Assembly: GCF_030052815.1 (NCBI RefSeq) | Contig: NW_026614837.1 | Coordinates: 1-64,000, forward strand | Length of the DNA stretch: 64,000 bases | Source: Hevea brasiliensis | Lineage: Eukaryota > Streptophyta > Magnoliopsida > Malpighiales > Euphorbiaceae | Direction: 5' to 3' | Shown here: one piece after another, positions 11,118 to 23,682 of the stretch | How the letters are laid out: each line of letters starts with the position of its first letter | How positions within the stretch are numbered: the first letter of the stretch is position 1 | The notes under the pieces: model-generated | What the model was told of the DNA's origin: nothing | The model's database searches: none | Seen by the model: only the letters and a program-made list of their open reading frames with translations | Position numbers and translations under genes: made by a program

Positions 11118-13989
11118 TTTCTCAATCCAATCTCCCCCCAAGTAACTGATGTGGGTATACAAAATTAAGAACATTGAAAAACAAAAAAGAAAAAAATATA
11201 AAAAGAAGGAAGAAAGGAATACACCTCGGCCCTTTAGCTGTAACGGGTTGGTGTCTCGCGCTCAGCCCAAGAATCTCATTTCCAGTTGCTAGTTCCTCCT
11301 GAAACACAACCAAACAGGCCAACCTTCATTTTAAGGGACGCTGCTCTTGGGCCAGATGCAACTTCCGTGCAGATGAATTGGATTGAAAATTTGGGTTACT
11401 CTTGCAGAATTGAAGCAGAATGTACTCTTGGTCATAGTTATCTGAGTGATCAGATTCGTCAACAGTTGGTTCATTAAAAAAAAATAATTAAATATACATT
11501 AATTACAAATTAAATTTATTAATTAATTAAATAACTTTAATCAACTAAATTTTAATTTTAAAATTAATATTTTAAAATTTATTAGAATATATTTAAATAT
11601 TCTTAATAATATTATTCAAATTTACATGAAAAATATTAAAAATATTTAAATTTTAAATATTTTTATTCTCAACATTTATAGTTGATATATAAAATAAAAT
11701 TATTGTTATAATTGAATAATTTTCTTAATATTTGTGAAATATTAATTATATATTAAAAATAAAATAAACTTATATTTTAACAAATTTCTTGCATTACTAC
11801 AAATTAACAATAATAGCTAAAAATATCTTATTCATTGTCTAGATATAAATTTAAAATTTTAATTATTAAAATATCAATATGACTGATATTTTAAAAAATT
11901 TTAAATTAAAAATTTTTAAATTGATCGAGTTAATGGGTAACTAGGTTAACGGGTCACTTGTTTAATTACCGGGTCATTTAGATTTTTTGGGTTAACTTTT
12001 TATCTAATTTAATGATAAAATTGATCGATTTTATATTCAGATCACTGGTTCACTAGGTCAACCTATTAAATCAGTTTGAATTTAATAACAATGCTTTTGA
12101 ACCATAAACATCAATGAATTGGTTTTATTTATTTATTTTAAATTAATTAATACATTTTATAATATTTAAATTAAATTATAAGAGATCCCTTTTTAGAAAA
12201 TTTTATTTTTTTAAATATTCATTATTGTTATTCTTTCAATATTCATTATTATTTGATTGCTAATTTCTAAATCAATACTTATAGTTAAGATATCCTTCAG
12301 GCATTTTACACGTATCGAAATTAATTTTTTTTTAAATAATTTTAAGAATACTCTATCCTGTATAAACAAATATATTCATAATTTTTAAATAATTTTCGCA
12401 CACCTTTTTAATAGAATCAAATTCTAATCAATAAAACAAAAATAAAGGATAATATAATTTAATATAGTGTGATTTTATGCTTTTTTAACCTTTTGAATGT
12501 ATTTTTTTTTTGTGATAAATGGATATATAATGGTTATCATTTTCGTAAATTCAACACATTTTATATTATACCTTTTGTTTAATTTGAGAATAATTTTTAT
12601 AGTCTATCTTTGACTTTGCTAGGTATTTTATTTTTATTTCTTAATTTTAATTTGTTATTAAAAAATCTTTGAATTTTAATTTTATTTTAAAAAATCCCTC
12701 AAACTAGTTATAGTAGGTTTTTAAAAAAATAATGAAATTACATTTTTACCTTATTTCTTTTCATATTGAAAAAAATCAATTATTTTAATCACCATTTAAA
12801 CCCATCACAAAAATACCAATAATATCACAATGATCTGCTTTTTGGAAATATAGATTGTGGTAACTATGTTGAAGCGAAGTGAATCCCTTATTTCATGTAA
12901 GTACGATAAAGAGTGACATTTAAATTAAAAAAAAAATAGTTATTGTTTTTAAAAGAAAAAATTGCTTTTAATATATATACATAATTAAATTTTATGAGAC
13001 TCGTTATTATTCATTTGACATTTTATCACTGACTTATTTTCTTATAGGGAACGTTAGTCAAAGTAAATCGTAAGTTTAAAAAAAAAAAACATAATCACAT
13101 GATACTAAATCTAAATTTATACTTTTCTTAAAAAAGATATCAAATTTATCATCTGCATTAATTTTATTAGGTGTGTCGTATTTCAATTAGTGTTACGTTT
13201 ATTTCACAGAATATAATTTAAAAAAGTTATATTTTACAAAAAATCTCCATAAAAATATTTCTTATTGTTTAGTTGTAATATCAAATTAATAGTATATATT
13301 TATATTATACATATATAAGTATTTTCATATATTAATAAGATCATCAAAATCTAAAAAATAATTTACTGATCTTTTAAAAACATAAAGTTATTTTTTTTAA
13401 AATTCCTTTAATTAGAAGAGTTTTTTTTGTTGACTCATTCCCTAAATGCCCCAAATGCTAAAAAAGTTCTAAAAGAAAATATTTTTCATTATTTGATTGT
13501 AATATTAAATTAATGATATGTATTTATATCGTGTATATATAAATATTTTCACATTTCAATAAAATTATCAAAATCTAGAAAATGAAAAATGACTTAATTT
13601 TTTTTCTGACCAGGAAAATGTTTTTCTTTAATTCATTTTCTTAAATATCTCAAACACTATAAAATACAGAAAATATTTTTCATAAAACAAACAAGTCTAA
13701 GTATAATATTTTAATTATAATGGACAAATAATGGAACCGAATAACAATTTTTTTCTTTCTACTACTCAACTTCCATTAATGTTAACTGAACATAATTAAA
13801 CTTTTGAAAAAAAAGACCAGAAGAATCAAACTTACTTTTTATTGGATAGGTGCCTCATTCATTAGAGTGATTATCTATAAATTGACTCATTTGAGGTGGA
13901 AACTAGGATTTGCATACTAAACAACCCAAAAAGAGAGGAAACAATTATTCATTTACTAATGTCTTTACTTAAATTTTAGAGTCCACAAA
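11118..13989. other. AT-rich spacer upstream of the kinase relic
   Basis: The first 350 bases have more balanced composition and could hold the old kinase promoter. Small frames there (11122-11322 minus, 11286-11477 plus) show no family features. From about 11480 the sequence is strongly AT-rich with short GGTTAACGGGTCA-like motifs near 11940-12060 and a diverged direct repeat near 13250-13690. I see no gene. Confidence 0.5.
13247..13690. repeat. Diverged direct repeat, period about 225 bp
   Basis: The segment around TTGTAATATCAAATTAATAG (about 13272) is echoed by TTGTAATATTAAATTAATGA (about 13498). Later shared words are ATCAAAATCTA and TAAATATCTCAAA-like endings. It is an old duplication in AT-rich spacer. 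Confidence 0.55.
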
Positions 13990-14586
13990 AAATAGTGTAA
14001 CAAGAAAAATTCAAATTTGTGACGGAAAAATCCGTCACAAATACAATTTTGTGACGAAAAAATTGACGTTACAATTTTGTTTGTTATAAATTTTTAATGA
14101 CGGATAAGAAAATGCCATCACAAATTTGTGAAGGAATTGTGATGGAAAATTTGTCAAAATTTGTGATAGAATTCATTCATCCGTCACAAAATGTTAGCTG
14201 GTTAAAGCACAAATCCTTCATAAAATTCGGACAGATTAGTGACAAAAAGTTCATCGCAAATTATTGTTCGACACAAATTGTTTTGATTTTTTTTTTTTTA
14301 CGGAATGCTTTCTGTCACAAATTTGTGATGGATTATAATTAGTCACAAAATAAAATTTTTCAATTTTTTTATAATAAAAAAAATAATGAATTAATAATTA
14401 TTATATTTATATAATTAGTAATAAACATAAATTAATATAATAATAAAATTTACAATAATTAGTTAATAAAAATATCATATATTATATAAAAATATAAAGT
14501 TAACCATATAAGGAACAAGTTCAGTTAACAAATGTATATAAACAATATCAAGCTATAGATTCGATGTGCTCTGCTCATAGGGATCA
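13990..14586 (-). mobile_element. CACTA (En/Spm) transposon, left terminal region
   Basis: ACAAGAAAAATTC at about 13999-14012 matches the inner part of the plant CACTA terminal repeat; the outermost bases are mutated. It is followed to about 14350 by many subterminal motifs in both orientations (GTGACGGA, TCCGTCACAAA and variants), the pattern that binds CACTA transposase accessory protein. From 14350 to 14581 the sequence is AT-rich non-coding. The element is then interrupted by the insertion at 14587. Its coding remnants reappear at 44111, 45241, 49450 and 55652, all on the minus strand, so this is the 3' end of the element. The exact boundary and target duplication are not resolved. Confidence 0.7.
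14582..14586. repeat. Target-site duplication GATCA, left copy of the LTR array
   Basis: GATCA immediately precedes the first LTR and recurs at 44111-44115 immediately after the third LTR. The whole 29.5-kb array therefore descends from one insertion into the CACTA element. Confidence 0.92.
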
Positions 14587-17500
14587 TGTCACACCCTACT
14601 CTTCGTAAGATGTAACATGATCCCGTAGTACACTTAATTAATTACCGTACTTCGCTTACCGGTAACCCATTAAATATACTACAAGGGATTTTAAAATAAT
14701 TTCTGATCATTTTTATAGTGGTGGGAACATTGAATATTTATTAAAAAGCCTTTAATTGAAATTTTGGTCATGGATCAAATCCTTGATTAAAATTTGGTAT
14801 TACAAAAATTTTTCAAAATTTCGGCAGAGTGTCAGCTGTATTTTGAGAAAACAGTTCTTCAAACCTGAAAAGAAAAACACTCTCAATATAGTTTCTCAAC
14901 CACAACTCCAATAAAATCAATTTAATCTCTCAATTCAATCTCAGCAATTAATAAATTATTCCCAGCAGCCAACTCAATTCACTTTCAAGCCAAACTTATC
15001 ATAAAGAAAACCATTCATTAATTACAAAACTCATGAAGAAATATGAATATTACGTTCATTAAGTTAATAAAATTAATATTACAAAAATATATAGATAAAT
15101 AATTCTCAAATTAATATTACAATAATTTTCATTTCATTACATACCAAAATAATATTACAAGAGTTTTTATACAATTACTCAAATAATTTATATACATATT
15201 ATTACATGAATATATCAAAATCTAATGTACAAGGGTATACTTATGATATATCCGGAGTTAGTCCCAATGTGTCTTCAAGGAATCTTACTCAGCTGCTCTA
15301 TATTCCTTTCACCTGCGACAGCATACAAAGCTATCGCTGAGCGGTTAACTCAGTGGTGCACAATTATAATTTAAAACATAATACACTATACATTGACAAA
15401 ATTATAGCAAAGAATTTGGACATCATGAAATTCATCAAATCAAAGTCAATATTTTCAATGATACAAATCAAGTATTTAAATAACATTGATCAAGAAATTC
15501 AATTTGGCAATCATAACTGAACATTTAAAATAATTCCATCAATTTATGGAAATAAAGATAAAATTTCACTAAAATCAATTATGTACAATTCTCATTTTAA
15601 AAATCACCATTGCTCATTTTCCAAAAACCATTCTTAATCTCACTAACTCTATGCAAGACTAATCCGTAAGGGCCATTTTTGAAGTGATTCTCACTCTCTA
15701 TGGTCGGGGAGATCGAATTGTCGTGCACATTACATCCACACAACAAATTACTTCCAAAAAGGGCCAAGTTAAACTTAGATCTAACCTCTGATAAGAGGAG
15801 GATCTAAGCATGTGCAAGTACCATAGTAATCAAAACAAAGCTAACTCCAATGTCTCGTCAACAAATGAGGGACGGGTAATAACATGTCAAGCATTTGTAG
15901 TGAGATATAAAACAACATCATAAATTTCATTATTCTTTTTGTGAGCATAAAATCACAATACAATTCAATTCAATGTCAATTCCAATATCCAATAATTTTT
16001 ATGCCCATCATAATTCAAAACATATTTTATCCATTTTCCATGTAACCATATTCCAATCATAATTTTCCAAAGCAAAATTCCTTTCAATCCATAATAACAA
16101 TAAAATCATAATTTAACCATTTCCCAAAACTAACTCATTCATAATGTAATACATTTTCATAATTGTTGAAATAAGTTCAATACTTAAGAAACATAATGCA
16201 TAAAGAAAATAAACTCATTTAATGAAAGGAAATATGCAAAACATTATAAATGGAAAACTAGTTGTGCACAAACCTCTTTGTTGACTTAGTCTACTCTAAT
16301 TTTCATTTTTCCTTCGAAGATCCCTTTTCAACTAAAACACATAAATTTAAAGTGCTTCAGCATCCATTCAATCCATTTTCAATAATTAATTCCAATAATT
16401 TCTTTGTAGACTTATCCTACTCATTACGGTTCTTAAATTCGATCCTTTACATTTTTGTGTATGGTGACATTATTTATGACACTATTTAAGTAAAAATATT
16501 GACTTTTTCATACTTAAGGGGTATGTTAATTCTAATGACACCCACATACCACATTTTAAGTGTCAAATTGGTTGGCATTGGTTGCCATTTCAATTTGTAA
16601 GCTTCCTAAGAGACATTGTAAATTTTCAGTTTTGGGTCACTATTTTCTATTATTCTATTGGTCTGGTTACTGTGGAAATTTGGCTAAATGTCCTTCATCA
16701 AAGTTGTTCCTTATTGTCTTAGCTTTAATTCTCTTTTTGAATCACTCCATTTGGAGTTTTGTAGCTCAAGTTATGCCTATTTTTCTAAAGCTGGCCGGAT
16801 TAGTTACAATCCAGAATTCAGGGCAAATTCTTGGTTCTTGTGGTTTTGGTGACCCAAGTTTGGGTGACAATTCGACTTGATTATTGGCAGAATTTGGGTT
16901 GGTGTTCTTCATAAAAGTTGTAGTACTATGTCATAGCTTTCTAATGGTTTAAAAATCAGGTCATTTGAACATTCTTAGACCAAGTTATGGTCAAATGAAC
17001 AAACACTGTTTATTTGGTCATTTCTGTACAGTGGCAGTGTGCCAAATCCAGCTTTGACCTAATTGTTCACTAACTTAAAGTCATTTTCAGGGCAGGTTTC
17101 TATATGAAAATGGTGGCATTATGTGTCTACTTTCATTTTCAATTGGCCTCACACCAATTGGAGTAGCAGAGTTACAGTTTTGGTCCTTTAAGTGGACCAA
17201 GGTCTTGCTGTATAGATTTGGACCCTTACCAATCCGAATTTGCTTTCACTTTCCACCATTCCAACACACCCTAATTGGTCCCAATTGACCACTTTGAGTC
17301 TCAATTAGGTTAATTTGTCTCAATTTCAAAAATCTCTAATTTTTTTCCCACTTTCTAAGTGCCATAAACCCTAATTTCATGATTTGTACAAATCATTCAA
17401 ATTAAAGCTTACAAACTACTTCCACCTACTTAATTAAGCCTAATCACATGTTCAATTTAAATAAATATCATCAAACCCTAAGGGACTATGGCTGGCCGAA

Positions 17501-18692
17501 ATTGGCACCGTCACCATCAAGCATGATTTTCTTAAATTTTCATGTTATCTCAACTTCTTCACACTTAAATGCATCAAATATATAAGGAGAAAGCTTGGAG
17601 CTAACTTACCTCACTTGATCACTTTGAACTTCTAATTCTCCAATTTTTCTTTAATTTCACTTCTCCCAATCTCTTTCTTGAAGCTTAATTTGAAGACTTT
17701 TATAAGTTTTGTAAGGAATTTATGGGGTAATTTAAGGGTATAAAAGCTCAATGGGAGCTATAATGGAGGACTAAGGAAAGAAAGATATGAGAGAGAGAGA
17801 GAGGTGCAATTCGACAAGGAAGAGGAAGAAAAATGGGAAGTAAAAATTTTGTTTTAATTGGTCACATTATGTTGTTATTATCCCAAAATTTACAAAATTA
17901 AAATTATGGACTAATGATGTCATGCTTAGGTCACACTAGTGATGTCATAATTCTTATTTTAATTTCCTTTTCTTTTCCTTTGTTTTTTCATAACTTCTTC
18001 AATTTAATTCTATATTTCACAATTTTAATTTCTCACATTTTTTTGTTTTAATTGGTCACATTATGTTGTTATTATCCCAAAATTTACAAAATTAAAATTA
18101 TGGACTAATGATGTCATGCTTAGGTCACACTAGTGATGTCATAATTCTTATTTTAATTTCCTTTTCTTTTCCTTTGTTTTTTCATAACTTCTTCAATTTA
18201 ATTCTATATTTCACAATTTTAATTTCTCACATTTTATTGGACAGTTAGGCCAAGAGTCACCTCTAAGGGTGAATTGACCAATTTTCCCCTCGCCGGTCTA
18301 ATCCGTTTTACCAATAATTCTGTATTTATTCCGGAACCCTGATTTAATTATTTGATCTACTTGTCAACTCTTTTATGTGGTTTTCTCATTTTCACTAGCT
18401 TCACAATAATTCTTAGGACTGCGGTGTCACAATACTCCGTACGAAATTAGGGTTTTGACTGATCTCACAGTCACTTCTCGGTGCGGTCACCCATCGCTGT
18501 GACCCCCGGCTCATTTAACCTTTTATGTTCTATTTTTCTGATCTATATTTACCCTTCTAGTAATCACTATTAATTTTTGTTTAGGGCTTTTCTAGGTGAC
18601 TTAAATATAATTCTAATTCTCTTAATTGTCCGGACCGACACCGATCACCGGAACAGTGATTTACACAGGACTATGCATGTAGAGGTGTTATA
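14587..18692 (-). repeat. LTR 1 of the array (4106 bp)
   Basis: In element sense this is the 3' LTR. It differs in length from LTR 2 (3907 bp) mainly through a private 194-bp tandem duplication. A hairpin CTGAG-loop-CTCAG lies at 15337-15353. The first dinucleotide in element sense is mutated from TG to TA. Confidence 0.92.
17851..18238. repeat. 194-bp tandem duplication private to LTR 1
   Basis: The unit starting GTTTTAATTGGTCACATTAT begins at 17851 and 18045 and the copies are nearly identical. LTR 2 (about 26943) and LTR 3 (about 43463) carry a single unit. Confidence 0.95.
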
Positions 18693-18739
18693 ATTCTCCC
18701 CCCCATAAAAGAAATTTTAACCTTGAAATTTTGCCCCCA

Positions 18740-19010
18740 GTCTGTCCTTAATCATCCGTATGTGTTGTTTTCTCATGTCTCTCTCACATTTCCATGTAGC
18801 CTCATATTCTAAATGATGGTCCGTAGCACTTTAGCCAATAATATTTACATATCAATTGCTCACCTCGTGTGCCAAGTTCTTTATGAGCTTCTGTCATAAG
18901 TTAAATTTGAATTCATTTCAATTCTAGAGGTAAGCAAATCTGTGTGCTAATGGATCCATTCTTTTTAGGACCTCATATAATCCTATGAAGTGAGAACTTT
19001 AGCTTTTCTC
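18740..19010 (-). pseudogene. Integrase C-terminus and chromodomain relic
   Basis: Frame-broken minus-strand sequence shows an IGPYEVLKRMDPLAHRFA-like integrase tail in one frame and EYEATWKCERDMRK, the hallmark end of a chromovirus chromodomain, about 150 bases further. It lies just upstream of the polypurine tract, where the end of pol belongs. The same relic occurs at 29756-30010. Confidence 0.7.
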
Positions 19011-20636
19011 CTTTCTACATAATCTTATAATCTTCTTTTTTTTGAGTCTATGTAAGACTTTTAACAATCTAATACAACGTATAATTTGTTTGTATAACAC
19101 TAATATTCTCTTACTACTGTTCTATTTAATATTTTGATTCATGTTTCCTTATTGAATGACCATTATGGTCGTATTAGAATTACTTATCTAATCATTGGCC
19201 ATAGATTCATAATGGTTATCTTGCTAACTTTACTTTGAATCTAGGCCTATGTGCCATTTTACACTATCTTGTTTGCTTTTGTTTAACTTATTTCTTACTT
19301 GATAGAATAGTTCGGAATATTATTACGCGTCTTAAGTAGGTTGTTTGTTTTGGTGGCAATCCTCAACTAATATTTCTACCTTTGTTATAACTTAAATGGA
19401 CATTATCCCCATACTATCTACTATAACTTGAATTGGGGATAACGGAGGTTGACCCTTATCCTACAATTTTGAGCTCCATGGCAGGGCTCTTAACACTGTC
19501 CCAAGTTAACTTACTTTGAAACTCGCTCTTCTATGTCTTTATACTATAATAATTATTATTTTTTTTTAATATCATTCCTATTTATTATCCTCATCCTTAC
19601 TTTTCTATTTACTTCTTTTTCCATTCCACAACTTAACTTTAATTATTTCATTAGTGACATTCCTCAATCTCTTATGAGAAAACATTGTTAAGCTCTTATA
19701 CCTTACCACAACTATATGATATTACTTATTCTCTTTTCCTATAATAAACCCCTTAAAACATCATTTTATAATTTATGATTATCATCCATAGCATCATATC
19801 TCCTTCAGGGGAACAAAACTTTTCTTTGTGCCTTGCTATTACACTAATATAATACTGTTTTTTCCTAGACTTTAGGTGAAGAATCCATAACAATACCAAA
19901 ATAATTACAACCCCCTATTCGAGACCCGATGACCTCGCCCTATCAATGTTATCTTAATTTATGACTATACCGAAATCTTTAGTCTTTAGCAATTCCTGAC
20001 GTATTGTAGTTTGGGTTAGATAACTTAGTCAATGACTCTAGCTATCTTATAACTATACCCTTTCAATATTCTAGCTTTGGAGTTTTAAATCCCGGATTAG
20101 GATTTTCAACTCATTTTCAATAAGAAAACTCTATGTTGCCATAACTATATCAGAACAGAAGTCGTTTGCAACTATTCTGATCTTGGTGTACTATCGAGTA
20201 GTACGTAGCTCTACACAATAATCTCAAGTCAGTACTGTAATCTGCAGCTTACAGTATCAACATCAAGAACATTGTATAGTTACTATAATACATCCCAACA
20301 GATCAAATTTTCCTATATCTTATCCTTCTCGAATTCATATCTTATTCTTATTATGGTACTCACTAATATCTATTGGCGGTAATACCTTTGTCCTCATCTA
20401 CGACAACTATATTATTATAGTTCACTTTTAGGTCTTTTTACCTTGCACTAAACAGGCACAACAATTAATTCTATAATTTATAGTATTCTAGGGAACGCCT
20501 CTCCCTAGCAACTGCTCCATGACTGATTTCAATCACACTTATTGTCGTAATCCTTATCCTAAAGGACTAGTCATTGAAGAATCAAAATTTATTTTTATGC
20601 AAGGGAATAACAGCAAAATATATGATTCTAACATTA

Positions 20637-21088
20637 TCATATAAGTAAGTAGAGCCAGAAATCTAATAGTGCATAATTATTCCTTTCAAAAATTAAGAAC
20701 ATACCGGCAACTATGTCGGAAGTCTCCGCTTTTCTCTCTTGATGCATGAGGTACACTCGGGTCGGTGTACTACTCCGTTCAGATTGATGCCTTATGCCCT
20801 GGGTGTCAGTAACACCACCTCTGCCTCCACTAACTATCTGTGAATCTCTAAAAGTAGAACCTTGGACTGATCCTTCTAGGGTAGTATGTGGCATAGGTTG
20901 ATGTGCTGTAGTACAATCTCTGGCGAAATGCCCGATTCTTCCACAATTATAGTAGGCTCCAGCGGCCTTACGACAAATGCCCCCATGTAACTTGCCACAT
21001 ATATCACAGACACGGATAAGGTAGGAACTTCTGGTTCTTTGACTACTGGTTCTTGATTGCTTTTGCCCTGAAGATCTGCTCTATCATA
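20637..21088 (-). pseudogene. gag zinc knuckle and protease start, internal region 1
   Basis: The minus strand shows YNCGRIGHFARDC, a CCHC knuckle whose first cysteine is changed to tyrosine, so binding is doubtful here. An Arg/Ser/Gly linker follows, then a frame into ALLD. A one-base insertion right after the aspartate shifts the frame through the expected aspartic-protease DSGST site. Confidence 0.75.
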
Positions 21089-21093
21089 CTTAG

Positions 21094-23191
21094 TGTTAGT
21101 GGTATGCCCTAGAGCATATCATTTAGTATGTATCTTGTACATGTTTTATTAATAAAAGGCATTTTTACTTTTCCGTTTACATAATATATTTATGTATAAT
21201 AGAAAAGGTCCATTGATATTTTGTTAGAAATATTATTCTTATGTTGTTAAGAATATGAGTGACAGTATTTCTAGCACAAGGTATTATAAATAGGTTCACA
21301 ATCGATGATACTTCACAATAAGGACATGACTTATCCAGAAAGATTGTAATCATATTTGTTCTCAAGTTATTTATATGAGATGTAAATAAGATGGAATGGT
21401 GAGTCTCATGCCATATAACAAACATGATAGGCACTTATACATGATAAGTAGGCCGAACCAGTGACACTTATGACAAGCACATGGACTTTACTCTTGTCAA
21501 TGCATTGTCATAAATCATATCAGTGCATATAATCTTTAGACTTGAGATAACACAGTTATCTTATATTTGATACTGCTTTCATACTTGTACTGTGTATGGG
21601 TATATGGGCATGTGTTGGCTCTTACTAGTTATATATGGAAATAGGTGTTGATCAAGATGGAATCTGTTACCCTAAGTAAATAGGGATAAAATCCTATGTT
21701 TATTTAATTGTTCTTGATGTTTTATGTTCCTAAACAGGACAGATAGATTTAATCAAAAAAGAGTTTTTAATGAGAAAATCTTTTTAATCAAGAACTGGAA
21801 TTAAATAAGAACATAATATTCATAGCAAATGGGGTTTGACATAAACCATGACTCCAACTCGAATTAGAATTTTGTAACAGAGAGATTCTAGTGCATGATA
21901 ACATAAGATTATAGGTTCATTTAAGGTAAACCTTGTTACTAATTGGGTGGCCATGGCATGCTATGCTAGGTATTAACCATGGTCTATGAGGTGCATAAAA
22001 TGGTTTAGAGAAATCATTTATAGTAAGAAAGAGTTCTGATGATATTAAGAGTTGATATCATATCTCATTGTCAATTAGTGATGAGCCTAGTAAGTCACAC
22101 ACATACACAAGTAATCACCAAATTAAATGTGATTTAATTAATTAATTAAAGAGTTTAATTGATTAATTAAATAGGTTTGGTTTGCAATTAGATTGTAAAG
22201 TCCCTAGCATGACTTGAAACCAAATCTAGGTTATTGGATGTATAGTATAAGTTAAATTTATATTTAAAGTGTTTAAATATGAATTTAATTAATGAGACAT
22301 TAATTAATAGAGATTAATTAATTAATTTATATTTGATATAAATTGATTAGAATAAGAGAAATAATTATTTTGGGTTGAGAACTCAAAATTAAGACACAGG
22401 GGCATTTTGGTCATTTCACAGGGTGACATGTGGCACCATGAGATGGTGACACATGGCACTACATATAACCTTGCCATATGTCTTTTAATCATGTAAGATG
22501 ATTAAAATCAAGATTAAATATAGGTTTGACACTTGGCACAATTTGATTGGGTCAATTAAACCTAGAGCTAATCAAAAGGTGACATGTGGCAAGGGTTTTA
22601 AGTGGTGACCTAACTATATAAGTGTAAGGATGAAAGAACAAATTACATAAGCTGTTGTATTCTCAAAGGTGCCGCCACCCCTTGGCTGCCTCTTCCTCTC
22701 TTCTTTTTCATCTCTCATCAATTCAAAGAGATTAGCAAACAATCTCTTGAATTAAAAATACTAGAAATCGTTTCTAGTGTCCAGTTTATATCTGTAATCT
22801 CTTAAAAGGCAACACTTGATTTTCTAATTTATAGAAAAAGCTTTAGAAGCTATTCAAGGGCTGCCATAGGTGATCTTGGTGTGGACAAGCCAGAGGGACA
22901 ACATCTGGTGTCCTAAAGACGCATCCCAAAGGTGACAAACACACTGCAATGCATCAAGAGGTTAGTGCACTTATTCTTGATCTAATCTAGGGTTCTTAAA
23001 ATTAATCTGATTAATTCTAAAATCTTAAATGGAAAATGTAGATCCAAAAACATATTAAAAGAGTTTTAATATGTTGTTTATCATTGAAATCAAATAGATA
23101 AAAATAAATTTTGCATGATGCATGTGACCTAGGTGAAAAATTTTTGAATTCAATGATATAAACTTGTGTTTTTCATGCTTCCGCTCCTTCA
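21094..23191 (+). mobile_element. Solo LTR, family B (2098 bp), in internal region 1
   Basis: It starts TGTTAGTGGTATGCCCTAGA, ends CGCTCCTTCA, and is flanked by the 5-bp duplication CTTAG (21089-21093 and 23192-23196). Internal region 2 carries the uninterrupted empty site (CATACTTAGAGG near 31726), proving insertion here. There is no internal coding region or second LTR, hence a solo LTR. A TATATAAG at about 22615, followed by pyrimidine-rich leader-like sequence, suggests plus-strand polarity. The family matches the insertion at 27641-29750. Confidence 0.93.
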
Positions 23192-23497
23192 CTTAGAGGT
23201 TCGGGGTCCTTCAAACTCTTTTCTCTTTCCTAAACCACTACTCGAACTCTGACCCATAGGTTTCTCACTCTTTTCTATTTCATTTTGCTCCTGTAGGGGT
23301 TGGGTTTGTGCTTGGGCTTGGGCTGACAGGTTATCAGCCATCTGCTGAAAAAAAATGGCCATTTGTTGGGCCATTTGTGCGGTAATTTGTACAGGTGGGG
23401 CTGGTACAGTCGGGCTTTCGACACTCTGAGGAGCTGGGGCCTCACCTTGTACTTCTGCCATCACAGACTGTTCTATTATCTCATCCTTCTCTTCCAT
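23192..23497 (-). pseudogene. gag N-terminal fragment, internal region 1
   Basis: About 100 codons start at 23497 with MEEKDEIIEQSVMAEVQGEA. They contain a glutamine-rich stretch (ITAQMAQQMAIFFQQMADNL) typical of chromovirus gag before the capsid domain, then jump to the linker KRKEFEGPRTSK that normally follows the capsid. The capsid core is missing. The frame runs into the solo LTR at 23191. Confidence 0.8.
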
Positions 23498-23682
23498 ATC
23501 TTTTCATAGGATTTTCTATTTCCTGTACAACCAACACAAGGAGATTTCTCACCGTTAGTTCATATTTATGATGCAAATGTACTATATGTATCAAACATTC
23601 GAGCAGTTGTATTTACCGAAAAATTATTTTTAAATTCACAATTCAAAATTTACATTAAAACCTACTCTGATACTACTAAACA

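Larger units (their letters stand above)
18693..23682 (-). mobile_element. Internal region 1 of the array (gag/pol remnants)
   Basis: Reading on the minus strand from the right: a degenerate primer-binding site (23664-23675), the gag N-terminus (23192-23497), a solo LTR of another family (21094-23191), zinc knuckle plus protease start (20637-21088), non-coding sequence, an integrase C-terminal and chromodomain relic (18740-19010) and a polypurine tract (18693-18715). There is no reverse transcriptase, RNase H or integrase core. About 385 bases near 19275-19660 are absent from internal region 2. Confidence 0.85.

Noticed and set aside
11122..11477. Frames just upstream of the kinase start as an extra first exon
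   Set aside because: The MENSVLRRLD start at 11117 already matches the family N-terminus; these frames carry no homology that I recognise.
15330..15365. tRNA-like sequence around GCTATCGCTGAGCGGTTAACTC
   Set aside because: Only one short stem forms; no acceptor stem, anticodon loop or T-loop consensus. It is treated as the LTR hairpin.
16262..16880. Open frames recurring in LTRs 1, 2 and 3 (also 25654-25973 and 41885-42223) that look like a conserved small protein
   Set aside because: They lie antisense to the element, are similar only because the LTRs are homologous, and differ in length and frame between copies. There is no sign of protein-level constraint.
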